NCBI RefSeq assembly: GCF_002909255.1
Contig: NZ_PIOB01000001.1
Location: forward strand, 744,001-808,000
DNA length: 64,000 nucleotides
From: Arenibacter hampyeongensis
GTDB taxonomy: Bacteria; Bacteroidota; Bacteroidia; Flavobacteriales; Flavobacteriaceae
Direction of reading: 5' to 3'
Shown: positions 9,784 through 18,507 of the stretch, one piece after another
Layout of the letters: each line of letters begins with the position of its first letter
Position numbering within the stretch: position 1 is the first letter of the stretch
The notes under the pieces: generated by a model
Seen by the model: the letters and a program-made list of their open reading frames with translations, nothing else
The model's database searches: none
What the model was told of the DNA's origin: nothing
Program-made: the position numbers and the translations under genes

Positions 9784-9939
9784 TTGGACCAGATCTTTTT
9801 TAAAAATGGGTTTAAAGACTTGGCAATTAAACTCTCCAAGGCATTTGACCCTAAGAATATCCCGGAGAAACATCGATTCATGAAATTTTTTATTGATTAT
9901 AGTGATGGTTTTTTTATACATTTAACTAACGGGAATTAA
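9784..9939 (+). other. Possible micro-ORF or gene remnant upstream of ankyrin gene
   Basis: A 51-codon open frame with no in-frame ATG until codon 33 (9880). It could only start at TTG 9784, directly after an in-frame TAA. It ends with TAA at 9937-9939, two bases before the ankyrin ATG. The translation has a protein-like composition (for example AIKLSKAFDPKNIPEKHRF then MKFFIDYSDGFFIHLTNGN). I do not recognise it. It may be a short coupled leader peptide, the last third of a decayed gene, or chance. Confidence 0.25.
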
Positions 9940-9941
9940 TT

Positions 9942-10412
9942 ATGAACGAATTTTTCTTTAACGAAATTAGAAACGGGAACTTTGATGAGGTAAGTGCCAT
10001 GTTGAAGAAGAATCCCATACTACTGGACAGTAAGGATCAAAGGGGGTCTACACCACTTATTTTGTCCACCTACTACGACCAGGAGGATATTACGGATCTT
10101 TTGTTGGAAAGCGGTGCTAAAATCGATGCCAAAGATGCAACAGGTAATACGGCCCTAATGGGTGTCTGCTTTAAAGGATATACGGATGTGGCCAAAAAAT
10201 TGATAGACAAGGGTGCCAATGTAAACGAACGTAATACTATGGGAGCTACCTGTCTTATTTATGCCGCAACATTCAATAGGGAAGAGATTGCAAAAATGCT
10301 TTTGGACAAAGGTGCAGATACCGCCATCAAAGATGTACGCGGCCTTTCTGCCTTGGATTATGCAAAAGAACAGGGGGCGCCATCACTAATTGCTTTATTG
10401 GAAAAGGCCTAA
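9942..10412 (+). CDS. Ankyrin-repeat protein
   Basis: A 156-residue cytosolic protein made almost wholly of ankyrin repeats, with no signal peptide. The repeats start near residues 4, 37, 70, 103 and 136. They show the TPL/TAL helix starts and the closing GA..D.KD loops (GSTPLILSTYYDQEDITDLL, GNTALMGVCFKGYTDVAKKL, GATCLIYAATFNREEIAKML). Ankyrin proteins mediate protein-protein contacts; the partner is unknown. Short bacterial ankyrin proteins are often placed beside catalase genes, but none is present here. It may form one transcript with the omega-amidase 86 bases downstream. Good family certainty, no functional call. Confidence 0.9.
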   Translation: MNEFFFNEIRNGNFDEVSAMLKKNPILLDSKDQRGSTPLILSTYYDQEDITDLLLESGAKIDAKDATGNTALMGVCFKGYTDVAKKLIDKGANVNERNTMGATCLIYAATFNREEIAKMLLDKGADTAIKDVRGLSALDYAKEQGAPSLIALLEKA

Positions 10413-10421
10413 AATAAATTC

Positions 10422-10514
10422 ATGGATCTACGGGAGCATCTGTTCAAACTGGCCGCCCAGAATCATCCGGAGGTGTATTTTAATCGGAGCAATATAAAAT
10501 GGAACTCAAAGTAG
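10422..10514 (+). other. Possible 30-residue micro-ORF overlapping the nitrilase start
   Basis: ATG at 10422 opens a 30-codon frame (MDLREHLFKLAAQNHPEV then YFNRSNIKWNSK) that stops at 10512-10514, so it overlaps the first 16 bases of the next gene in another frame. It sits 9 bases after the ankyrin stop. The composition looks coding. It might be a translational coupler, the N-terminal remnant of a lost gene, or chance. I found no match from memory. Confidence 0.25.
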
Positions 10515-11269
10515 CAATTATTCAATCTTCCCTTGTTTGGGAAAATCCTGAAAAGAATAGGGAAAACTTTTCAAATAAACTGGATTCGATTACTTCTGAT
10601 GTCGATTTGATCGTGCTCCCAGAAATGTTCACAACCGCCTTTACCATGGATCCCCAACATATAGCTAAGGAAGAAGGGGATAAAACGGTTAGGTGGATGC
10701 AAAAGGAAGCACAAAAAAAAAATGTGGCCATAACCGGTAGTATGGTCTTTTTTGCGGATGGTCATTATTACAACAGACTTTGGTTTGTGGAGCCCAATGG
10801 TAAATCCAGTTATTATGATAAGCGACATACCTTTACCCTAGCTGGTGAGGATAAGATTTATAACAGAGGGAGAAAGAGGATTATCATTGATTATAAGGGG
10901 TTTAGGATTTGTCCCCTTATTTGTTATGATCTTCGCTTTCCAGTATGGGCAAGAAACTCCGAGAATTATGATGTGCTTATTTTTGTTGCCAATTGGCCAA
11001 AACCAAGAATAAATGCCTGGGACGCTCTCCTAAAGGCACGTGCCATTGAAAACATGGCATATGTTATTGGGGTCAATAGGACTGGTAGTGATAATAGCGG
11101 ACATATTTATCCTGGCCATTCCACTGTAATTGATGTTTTGGGTAACCTCGTAGTTTTTTCGGAAGAGGATACCGTACTTTATGCTACCTTAAATAAGAAA
11201 CATATTTCCGAAGCACGGGAGAAACTAAAGTTCTTGGACGATCGCGACCATTTTAGTTTGAAAGGGTAA
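10499..11269 (+). CDS. Carbon-nitrogen hydrolase, omega-amidase (YafV/Nit2-like)
   Basis: A cytosolic nitrilase-superfamily amidase, 256 residues. The catalytic triad is complete: E42 in LPEMFTTAF, K108 in YYDKRHTF, and C142 in LICYDLRFPVW. The RFP segment after the cysteine and the overall length match the YafV/Nit2 branch, whose members hydrolyse alpha-ketoglutaramate or alpha-ketosuccinamate formed by glutamine transaminases in methionine salvage. No transaminase is next to it here. Its last 17 bases overlap the end of the convergent Ig-like lipoprotein gene, so the two transcripts must be antisense at their 3' ends. The start at 10499 is favoured because MELKVAIIQSSLVWENP is the normal N-terminal strand. 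The superfamily is certain and the omega-amidase subgroup likely. Confidence 0.9.
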   Translation: MELKVAIIQSSLVWENPEKNRENFSNKLDSITSDVDLIVLPEMFTTAFTMDPQHIAKEEGDKTVRWMQKEAQKKNVAITGSMVFFADGHYYNRLWFVEPNGKSSYYDKRHTFTLAGEDKIYNRGRKRIIIDYKGFRICPLICYDLRFPVWARNSENYDVLIFVANWPKPRINAWDALLKARAIENMAYVIGVNRTGSDNSGHIYPGHSTVIDVLGNLVVFSEEDTVLYATLNKKHISEAREKLKFLDDRDHFSLKG

Positions 11270-12866
11270 AGGTTTGTTCCAATTCCCAATTGGCCCTTAC
11301 TTCCAAAGGATTGGGGTAATAGATTACTCTTTCTGGCTGTATTTGTTGAAGATAGTTTCCCGTATCCCATTTTTGGTTACCATTGTTATCGAGAATCAAT
11401 CGAATAAGATATTTTGATGGATCAATATTGCTGAATTCGAAGGTTTGGGGCTCAGTGGCGAACAACTCTTTTTTTGTTATCCCTTTCTCATCGGTTAATT
11501 GCACTATTAAGGGATATGTAACGGGTCCCTCCAAGGTAAGTCTTAAATTTCCAAAATCCGCATAGCTTTTGGTTGTCAATTTAAAGGATAGTGTATCGTT
11601 TTCAGTGCCAAAAAAATCCATTATCGCTCCTGGGAGTAAGTCTAGAGCGTAATTTTCATTGGGCTCTACTTCAAAATCAAGATCAATTTTATTGCCCAAA
11701 GTATCCAATGCCAAAGCAAATTTCACCATGGAGGAATCTTTTCGAATCATACTTATTTTTGAACTATCGATACTTGAAATAGGGGTATTGGCCCCAATAT
11801 AAAAAGGTCTTCCAAATTCTAGCGATCCTCTTTGGTTGGCCTGTAGTAATAGGGTGTCCAAGGCTACTTTTTTAGTTTTTACAGTAAAGGTATCTATTAG
11901 CCTTTCCTTCTCATTGGACACTGTAAAAACGAGCGAGTCAACTTGAAAGGGAGTAAACCAATAGTTTAAGGTATCTTTTTCCCGCTCTTTGGTAATTTTA
12001 GTTTTAACCGTATCTGGTATGGTGCTCAAGGGTTTAATGGAAATATCCCTGCCATTGCCTTGATACCCAAAAATGATTTTGTTTTTCGCCGCAAAATTTG
12101 GGACAGAAATACTATAATCCGGTATTTCCTTGAACATTGTTAGAAGATAAACAGAATCTGTAGGCAGACTAATAGTGTCCTTTATGAACGCAATTTTATC
12201 TACCTTTTGATTAAAGATGTTGTTTTTGGCTTCGTCTTTCACCCCGAACATGGCATATTTCCCCTCTTTTAGATTTTTTAAGTGAAAAATAGGGGTACTG
12301 TCCAAGGTGTTCGTAATATAATTTGGGGGTTGCCTATAAATAGTAGAATCAGTGTAGGCACTATCTATCTCATAAAGCATAATACTTATAAAAGTATCGG
12401 CATTTTTGTTAAAGGCATCTTTTACCACCCCAGAAACTGTAAGGGAATCTATATAATCCCCCGTAGAAAATACATAAGTCAAATTTCGATTAGGGTTGCC
12501 TTCGTTATTGTCAATAATACTTTGACCAAAATTGAAGGTGTAGGTAGTATTTTCTTTTAGGGTATCTTTTAGGATAATCTCCACATATTTATTGGCCGAT
12601 CCCTGGGGTGTAATCACAGGGGTGTACTTCAAAGGCGGAGAAACTATGAGCTGCTTTTCAATGTCCTTAAGTTTAACATACTCGTCAAAATACAATCGAA
12701 TTTTATTGGCCTTAAAATTTATGGACATATTCTTTGGCTCCGCCTTTATCAACTTCGGAGGGGTAATATCCTTATCACCTCCAGTAGGCGTGCCTCTACG
12801 GGCACACTGTACGAGGGCCGAGACCGTTAAAAGCAAAAATAAAAATCCTAAAATACGTTGGATCAT
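11253..12866 (-). CDS. Ig-like (SbsA/Big_5-type) domain lipoprotein
   Basis: A cell-envelope protein of about 537 residues. I place the start at the ATG at 12866, eight codons inside the longer frame that begins at 12890, because MIQRILGFLFLLLTVSALVQC then forms a compact lipoprotein signal. The cysteine follows VQ, an imperfect lipobox but common in this phylum. After a short linker (GTPTGGDKDITPPKL) comes an Ig-like domain with ANKIRLYFDEYVKLKD and NTTYTFNFGQSIIDNNEGN, the pattern of SbsA/Big_5 domains. Further beta-rich segments fill the C-terminal half, ending with LIRLILDNNGNQKWDTG. Similar Ig-like lipoproteins are widespread and conserved in Flavobacteria, with no known role. It follows comF by a few tens of bases on the same strand and probably shares its transcript. 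Confidence 0.82.
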   Translation of the reverse strand: MIQRILGFLFLLLTVSALVQCARRGTPTGGDKDITPPKLIKAEPKNMSINFKANKIRLYFDEYVKLKDIEKQLIVSPPLKYTPVITPQGSANKYVEIILKDTLKENTTYTFNFGQSIIDNNEGNPNRNLTYVFSTGDYIDSLTVSGVVKDAFNKNADTFISIMLYEIDSAYTDSTIYRQPPNYITNTLDSTPIFHLKNLKEGKYAMFGVKDEAKNNIFNQKVDKIAFIKDTISLPTDSVYLLTMFKEIPDYSISVPNFAAKNKIIFGYQGNGRDISIKPLSTIPDTVKTKITKEREKDTLNYWFTPFQVDSLVFTVSNEKERLIDTFTVKTKKVALDTLLLQANQRGSLEFGRPFYIGANTPISSIDSSKISMIRKDSSMVKFALALDTLGNKIDLDFEVEPNENYALDLLPGAIMDFFGTENDTLSFKLTTKSYADFGNLRLTLEGPVTYPLIVQLTDEKGITKKELFATEPQTFEFSNIDPSKYLIRLILDNNGNQKWDTGNYLQQIQPERVIYYPNPLEVRANWELEQTFTLSN

Positions 12867-12919
12867 AGCAGTCATGAAAATGTTCAACAAAGAAACAACT
12901 AATTTGTAGAATTGTAAAA

Positions 12920-13621
12920 TTATGGTACAATGGCCATTGAGGCAATATAAATATTAATGTTCTTGGTTCCAGATAATGCTTTGGCACAGGCCTCCATGGT
13001 TGCCCCTGTGGTAATAACATCGTCCAGTAATAGTACGTTCTTATTCTCGAATATTTCTTGATCCGTTAAAATGTAGAGTGCTTGTTTGTTTTGCCACCTA
13101 AGTATTCTGGATTTTTTGGTCTGGGTCTTGGTATTGGCAGTTTTGATCAGTACCTCGTCCAAGTATTGGGCATTGATATGTGCTGCGATCGATTTGGCAA
13201 ATAGAGCTACTTGGTTGTAACCTCTTTTCCTTAATTTTATTCGGTGCAGGGGTACGGGGATTACATAATCAATTTTGTTCAGGAAATTATTTTCCTTGAG
13301 TATATGGCCATACCAATTCCCTAATAATGATCCAATTTGTTCCTGATTTTTATATTTTAAATAGTGGATAATACTCTTTACGATTCCTTTTTCAGTAAAA
13401 AACAGGAATGCACTGGCCTTGATTATGTTAATTCTTCCGTAAAAAATACGGTCAACAGGGTTTTCCGCGTTAAATGTATAATCGGTGAGTGGTAATTGAT
13501 TCCGACAAACGGTACAAACCTGTTCTTCTCCTCTATATAATGGAGCATTACATCCAAAACATAGCCTTGGCACGAGGATTGTGTTGATATCGTTTAGTAT
13601 ATTTGAAATCTTGGAATACAC
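12920..13621 (-). CDS. comF: ComF family phosphoribosyltransferase-like protein
   Basis: A 233-residue cytosolic protein of the ComF/GntX family, needed for DNA uptake in naturally competent bacteria. An N-terminal zinc-ribbon is present with cysteines C21, C24, C36 and C39 (CFGC and CTVC). The C-terminal domain has the type I phosphoribosyltransferase PRPP loop VLLLDDVITTGATMEAC near residue 200. The middle segment VIPVPLHRIKLRKRGYNQ is a ComF hallmark. It is divergent from the coiled-coil protein at 13665, with only 43 bases between starts, and lies upstream of the Ig-like lipoprotein. Other competence genes are not visible in the window, so a competence role is by family only. Confidence 0.92.
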   Translation of the reverse strand: MYSKISNILNDINTILVPRLCFGCNAPLYRGEEQVCTVCRNQLPLTDYTFNAENPVDRIFYGRINIIKASAFLFFTEKGIVKSIIHYLKYKNQEQIGSLLGNWYGHILKENNFLNKIDYVIPVPLHRIKLRKRGYNQVALFAKSIAAHINAQYLDEVLIKTANTKTQTKKSRILRWQNKQALYILTDQEIFENKNVLLLDDVITTGATMEACAKALSGTKNINIYIASMAIVP

Positions 13622-13664
13622 AAATCTTAATTACTATTAACCTACTTAATACGCATGCTTTTAG

Positions 13665-14561
13665 ATGGATACTGAAGATAACAAATTTAATTATAAGATA
13701 ATACTTGCCGCTTTGGCAGCTATTATATTAGGTATTCTCATTGCCTTCTATTATAGTTATGCCCAATCCAAAAGTAGAATTAGTTTTTTGGAGCAAGAGA
13801 AAGAATTGTTGGTTAAGGACCTTACTTTAATGAAATCTGATGTGGATCGACTTTCAGCTCTTAATGAGGTAAATGAAATTGAATTACAAGATTCCAAATA
13901 TAGAGTGCAACAATTATTGGATTCGGTTGGCCGTTTAAATTTTACGGTTGAAAAACTAAAGGAATACAAAACCGAACTTAGAAAACTCGAAGCCAAGAAT
14001 GATAGCCTTAAGCTAAAGAACAATTTCCTAAAATATAACAACATGCTCCTTGGTAACAAATATGAGGAAACCAGGAAGATGATAGAAGAACTTAGGGGAA
14101 AGAGCAGTTCATTGGCAGAAGCCGAGGCATTACTAAGAAGGAAGAACAAAGAGCTTAGTCAAGAACTTAAGACAAAAAGCTACCTTAAATTGGAAAATTC
14201 CGAAGGTAGTGGATTTAGGTTTCGATCGGGAAAACACATTAAGACCAATAAGGCCAACATCATTTCCAAATTAAGAGGTTGTGTTACCATCATGGGAAAT
14301 CCCAATTCCAAAAATGAAGAACGGGTAATTTACTTTCAGTTTTTAGGGCCTAATATGGGGGTAATCGAGGATAACGCCAATACCATTTCTGTAAATGGAA
14401 ATGTTTACAGCAAACGCGTGGAACTGGTTTTTATGGGCCAGGAGTTCAGTGTTTGCGATGCAATTTCAGTACCCGAGGGATCTTTGGGCGAAGGAACCTA
14501 TACCCTTAATGTTTTCGAGAATGAAAAATTATTGGCGACTTCGGAATTTCAATTAAAATAA
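13665..14561 (+). CDS. Membrane-anchored coiled-coil protein
   Basis: A 298-residue protein, not recognised as a characterised family. A single membrane anchor occupies about residues 9-31 (a run of I, L and A followed by FYYSY). Residues about 34-170 are strongly heptad-like and rich in L, E, K and N (SFLEQEKELLVKDL, KLEAKNDSLKLKNN), a long coiled coil. The final 120 residues are predicted beta-rich (RVIYFQFLGPNMGVIEDNA, GTYTLNVFENEKLLATSEF), probably a periplasmic globular domain. The architecture suggests an envelope spacer or scaffold. It is divergent from comF and lies 37 bases before glyS, whose own promoter lies at its 3' end. Confidence 0.75.
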   Translation: MDTEDNKFNYKIILAALAAIILGILIAFYYSYAQSKSRISFLEQEKELLVKDLTLMKSDVDRLSALNEVNEIELQDSKYRVQQLLDSVGRLNFTVEKLKEYKTELRKLEAKNDSLKLKNNFLKYNNMLLGNKYEETRKMIEELRGKSSSLAEAEALLRRKNKELSQELKTKSYLKLENSEGSGFRFRSGKHIKTNKANIISKLRGCVTIMGNPNSKNEERVIYFQFLGPNMGVIEDNANTISVNGNVYSKRVELVFMGQEFSVCDAISVPEGSLGEGTYTLNVFENEKLLATSEFQLK

Positions 14562-14586
14562 ATCACCACCTTTTCTACTATTATTA

Positions 14587-14594
14587 TATTTTTG
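14587..14594 (+). promoter_or_regulatory. glyS -7 promoter element (TATTTTTG), leaderless configuration
   Basis: A perfect TAnnTTTG ends four bases before the glyS ATG at 14599. In this phylum transcription starts several bases after the -7 element, so the mRNA would begin at or next to the start codon. No clear -33 TTG is seen. Confidence 0.5.
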
Positions 14595-14598
14595 CCAA

Positions 14599-16143
14599 AT
14601 GTTGAAACAAGAAGACGATTTTAAAAAAGTAATCTCGCATGCAAAGGAGTATGGATACGTTTTCCAGTCCAGCGAAATTTACGACGGACTTAGTGCCGTA
14701 TACGATTATGCCCAAAACGGTGCGGAGTTAAAAAAGAACATCCGTGAATATTGGTGGAAGGCCATGGTTCAGATGAACGATAATATTGTGGGATTGGATA
14801 CGGCAATATTTATGCACCCTACAGTATGGAAGGCCTCTGGCCATGTGGATGCGTTTAATGATCCACTAATTGACAACAAAGATTCCAAAAAAAGATATCG
14901 TGCCGATGTTTTGGTGGAGGATTATACCGCTAAAATTGAAGCCAAAATAGATAAGGAAGTAGCCAAGGCAGAAAAGCGATTTGGCGATTCTTTCGATAAA
15001 AAGCAATTTTTGGAAACCAATCCAAGAGTGGTAGGTTACCAAGAGCAAATAACGACCATTTTAAAGCGATTGGGTAAATCCTTGGAGAATGAGGATTTGG
15101 TAGATGTAAAAAATTTGATTGAAGAATTGGAAATTGCCTGTCCATTATCGGGTTCAAGGAATTGGACCGATGTAAAGCAATTTAATCTAATGTTCGGTAC
15201 TAAATTGGGAGCTTCCGCCGATAGTGCAATGGATCTTTACCTTAGACCCGAAACTGCCCAAGGAATTTTTGTCAACTTCCTAAATGTTCAAAAGACAGGA
15301 AGAATGAAAATTCCATTCGGTATTGCTCAAGTTGGTAAGGCCTTTAGGAACGAAATCGTTGCAAGACAGTTTATCTTTCGTCAAAGGGAGTTCGAACAAA
15401 TGGAAATGCAATTCTTTATCCGTCCAGGCACCCAACAGGAATGGTATGAAACCTGGAAGGAAAAAAGGATGGCCTGGCATTTGTCCTTGGGGTTAGGTGG
15501 GGAAAACTACCGGTTCCACGACCATGAGAAATTGGCACATTACGCTGATGCAGCGGCCGATATAGAATTTAAATTTCCATTTGGATTTAAAGAGTTGGAA
15601 GGAATCCATTCCAGGACAGATTTTGACCTCAGTAGCCACGAAAAATTCTCTGGTAAAAAATTACAATATTTTGATCCTGAACTTAATGAAAGTTATGTGC
15701 CTTATGTGGTCGAAACTTCTATAGGTTTGGATCGTATGTTCTTGGCGGTATTTTCAAACTCCTTGGTAGAAGAGGAATTGGAGAACAATACCACAAGAAC
15801 GGTTCTTAAATTACCTGCAGTTTTGGCACCTAACAAGGCGGCAGTTTTTCCATTGGTGAAAAAGGACGGTTTACCGGAATTGGCCCAAGAGATTATAGAT
15901 GATCTTAAATGGGAATTTAATGTTGTATATGATGAAAAGGATGCTGTAGGACGCCGTTACAGAAGGCAGGATGCCAATGGAACCCCATTTTGCATTACAG
16001 TGGATCACCAATCCTTGGAAGATAATACGGTTACCATTCGTCACAGGGATACTATGGAACAACAACGTGTTGCAATCGCTGATGTAAAGTCAATTATCCA
16101 TAAAGAGGTTGATATGAAGAGCTGGTTGAAAAGAATGGAGTAG
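14599..16143 (+). CDS. glyS: Glycine--tRNA ligase, dimeric (single-chain) type
   Basis: Charges tRNA-Gly. 514 residues, the single-polypeptide class II form also called GlyQS, distinct from the alpha-beta enzyme of many Proteobacteria. The N-terminal catalytic part begins EYGYVFQSSEIYDGLSAVYD and contains NDPLIDNKDSKKRYRADVL. Class II motif 2 is FRNEIVARQFIFRQREFEQM. Motif 3 is visible as VETSIGLDRMFLAVF. The C-terminal anticodon-binding domain runs from about residue 410 (LAPNKAAVFPLVKK). The start at 14599 gives the N-terminus usual for Flavobacteria, even though a -7 promoter element lies just four bases before it. The gene is followed by a terminator shared with the convergent TonB receptor gene. 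Confidence 0.97.
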   Translation: MLKQEDDFKKVISHAKEYGYVFQSSEIYDGLSAVYDYAQNGAELKKNIREYWWKAMVQMNDNIVGLDTAIFMHPTVWKASGHVDAFNDPLIDNKDSKKRYRADVLVEDYTAKIEAKIDKEVAKAEKRFGDSFDKKQFLETNPRVVGYQEQITTILKRLGKSLENEDLVDVKNLIEELEIACPLSGSRNWTDVKQFNLMFGTKLGASADSAMDLYLRPETAQGIFVNFLNVQKTGRMKIPFGIAQVGKAFRNEIVARQFIFRQREFEQMEMQFFIRPGTQQEWYETWKEKRMAWHLSLGLGGENYRFHDHEKLAHYADAAADIEFKFPFGFKELEGIHSRTDFDLSSHEKFSGKKLQYFDPELNESYVPYVVETSIGLDRMFLAVFSNSLVEEELENNTTRTVLKLPAVLAPNKAAVFPLVKKDGLPELAQEIIDDLKWEFNVVYDEKDAVGRRYRRQDANGTPFCITVDHQSLEDNTVTIRHRDTMEQQRVAIADVKSIIHKEVDMKSWLKRME

Positions 16144-16164
16144 TAACGCAATATATAAGAAGTT

Positions 16165-16198
16165 AAAGGTCCGATAATTAAACTATTGGGCCTTTTTT
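16165..16198. terminator. Bidirectional terminator between glyS and TonB receptor
   Basis: A hairpin with about 12 pairs, including two G-U pairs (AAAGGTCCGATA, 16165-16176, against TATTGGGCCTTT, 16184-16195), around a seven-base loop is followed by T residues on the plus strand. A-rich sequence before it could serve the minus strand. Confidence 0.8.
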
Positions 16199-16201
16199 CG
16201 T

Positions 16202-18283
16202 TTATAGTGAATACCCTAAGCGTAAACTGCTGTAAAAATTTCTGTCGTTTCCAGGATAGTAATACCTAGGCTCGGCACCTCCAAATCCGGTTGTGTTTAT
16301 AAGTACGGATTGGGCATAGTTGACATCGAAGATATTGTTGATGCCAAATGCAATGTCCATAGATAGATTTTTCCCTAATTGATTCTTATACCCCACTTTA
16401 CTATTGATTACATTAAATGGGGAACTTGCAAGGCTATTGGCATCCGTTAAGGGTATATCCCCTACATATTGATGGGTGGAATACCAATAGAACCTATTGT
16501 TGAGTTGGGCCTGTAAACCAGAATTCAATCTGTGTTTGGGAACCCCTGTCAATGGATTGCCGGAGTAATTGTTGTCCTCGTCCACAAAGGTCACAAAACT
16601 GTGGTCGTTAAAAGTATAGCTAATAAAGGGGGTCATCCTAAGTTTTGAGGTAACATCCAGATTATATTCTGCCTCCAATTCCAAACCCTGATGTTGGGTC
16701 CTGCCTGCATTTTTGCCAACATATTGATCTTCGCCAACCCTTTGTGCCACGAGTAGATTTTTGATATCCATTCTGTAAATGGCTATGTTCATGTTCAATT
16801 TTCTATCCAGCAAAAGCAATCTAGTGCCAATTTCGTAATTCGTACCCGTTTCCTGGGCAATATCTGGGTTAATTACCCCGTCTGGAGTAAGTGTTTCTTC
16901 CAAAGTGGGGTTGGAAAATCCTCTACTAATGTTTGCGTAAAGTGAATTTAATTCCGAAAAACTATAGTTGAGGTTCAGGCTTGGCAAAATAATGGCATCA
17001 AAATCCCTTTCTGCGCTTCTATTGGCGGCCCCTTGATTAAATAAATCCCGAAAATCGTAATAGGTCTTGTTAACGTTCAATCCAATTTGGGTAGAAAAGT
17101 CCTTTCCTAGCGGAATAAGAATATTTCCAAAAGCATTGAACTGTCGTCTGTATTCCTTGTTTTTGGCAAATTGATCGCCTTGCAGGCTACCCTTTCCATT
17201 ATTATCTTGATATAGATTTTCGAATTCGCTCCAATGGTATTCATCTTTGTATAATTCCGCACCAAAATTGTAGTCAATTTTGGATTTATTGGTAACCCAT
17301 TGGCCAGCGAATTTCGTCCTAAAACCGTAACCATGGGTGTATTCATCCAAAATTCCAAAAGGTCTGGGTTCGTAGTGATCCAGATAGGTATAGAAAATAC
17401 TGTTGGTGTTTTTTAATTTGTCCGTAATGGCGTGATTTATTGTCAACCCTGCCAGGCTATATTTGTTATCCTCGTATCCTTTGGCAGATTTCCAGGTAAA
17501 TGCAGCCTTTGTTGGGCTTTCCTTAAAATCGGTTTCTCCCAAAGAACTTGGAATCTGGGCGTTATAATCAACATGGTTAAAGAGAAGGCCAATATTGGTT
17601 TTGGAACTAATTTTGTAATTAAGATCCAGTAGAACACCTTCACGTTTAAATCTATTGTTTTCACGATAGCCATCTGTCTCTAAAAAGCCATAATGTATGT
17701 TAAGGGCAATATTATTCTCCTTAAGACTAAATTGCAGGTTGTTCTTTAAAAGGTTGTAGGAGCCTATGGTAAAGTTATTCCTAAAATAGGTGGCCCCATC
17801 ATTGGGCTGCTTGGAATTCAACAGAATAGCCCCTCCCAAATTAGCTCCAAAACTAGTGGCTTTTGGTCCTTTGATTACCTCTAACGAACTTAGATTTTCC
17901 AGGTCGAAGGATTCTATAGTGGAGAAGCCCGACCCGTTTGTAATCGGGATATCATTGTAGTACAATCGCAATTTATCTGTCCCGAATAGTGTTCTTGCGC
18001 CTACTCCACGGATGGTAATCCTATTGGTGTTTAAGGCCCCGGACAATATGTAAACTCCGGATATTTGATTAATGGCAGAAACCATATCTATTGGACTGTA
18101 ATTCTGAAAAACCTTGGCACCTATAATTTTGGTTGCTATAATCCCATTATCTGTAGAGGATTGTAGGGAATCCAAAAGGATGACTTCGTCCAATTCGGTA
18201 ATGCTGTCCTTTTTTACAGGTTCTTGAGCGTGGGATGTCAAGACAAAAAGAATGATTAATAAAAAACTAAGGGAGAATTTCAT
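16202..18283 (-). CDS. TonB-dependent receptor (siderophore or metal type)
   Basis: A 693-residue outer-membrane receptor of the classical compact type, without a carboxypeptidase-regulatory domain. Residues 1-19 form a signal peptide (VLTSHA before QEP). A TonB box-like segment ITELDEVILLDS is followed by the plug at about 40-155 (INQISGVYILSGALNTNRI, RITIRGVGARTLFGTDKLRL, GPKATSFGANLGGAILL). The barrel carries the usual late-strand signature EIGTRLLLLDRKLNMNIAIY and FGINNIFDVNYAQS, ending SLRLGYSL. Size and plug resemble iron-complex or vitamin receptors such as FecA or the PbuX/BtuB types, but no iron-regulatory site was recognised. It appears monocistronic, with a -7 element just upstream on the minus strand. 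Confidence 0.92.
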   Translation of the reverse strand: MKFSLSFLLIILFVLTSHAQEPVKKDSITELDEVILLDSLQSSTDNGIIATKIIGAKVFQNYSPIDMVSAINQISGVYILSGALNTNRITIRGVGARTLFGTDKLRLYYNDIPITNGSGFSTIESFDLENLSSLEVIKGPKATSFGANLGGAILLNSKQPNDGATYFRNNFTIGSYNLLKNNLQFSLKENNIALNIHYGFLETDGYRENNRFKREGVLLDLNYKISSKTNIGLLFNHVDYNAQIPSSLGETDFKESPTKAAFTWKSAKGYEDNKYSLAGLTINHAITDKLKNTNSIFYTYLDHYEPRPFGILDEYTHGYGFRTKFAGQWVTNKSKIDYNFGAELYKDEYHWSEFENLYQDNNGKGSLQGDQFAKNKEYRRQFNAFGNILIPLGKDFSTQIGLNVNKTYYDFRDLFNQGAANRSAERDFDAIILPSLNLNYSFSELNSLYANISRGFSNPTLEETLTPDGVINPDIAQETGTNYEIGTRLLLLDRKLNMNIAIYRMDIKNLLVAQRVGEDQYVGKNAGRTQHQGLELEAEYNLDVTSKLRMTPFISYTFNDHSFVTFVDEDNNYSGNPLTGVPKHRLNSGLQAQLNNRFYWYSTHQYVGDIPLTDANSLASSPFNVINSKVGYKNQLGKNLSMDIAFGINNIFDVNYAQSVLINTTGFGGAEPRYYYPGNDRNFYSSLRLGYSL

Positions 18284-18300
18284 CGAATAATAATAAGCTT

Positions 18301-18308
18301 CAAACTTA
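18301..18308 (-). promoter_or_regulatory. -7 promoter element (TAAGTTTG on minus strand)
   Basis: A perfect TAnnTTTG read on the minus strand, 17 bases before the ATG of the TonB receptor at 18283, which predicts a very short leader of about ten bases. Confidence 0.5.
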
Positions 18309-18507
18309 AGTATTATTATCTAATTTTTTTGTGATTTTCATGGAATCTATAGAACAGGTATATTAAACATGGATTTAATTCTTAATAATATGGTTAGCCC
18401 TTTTTGGTTACAAAAAAGATTGGCTATTTTTAACACGATTATGGTTAATATCTAGCTACACTATCCACCAAAAATTGGTTTGGGTTAGCTGGAAAAAAAT
18501 TAGTTAA

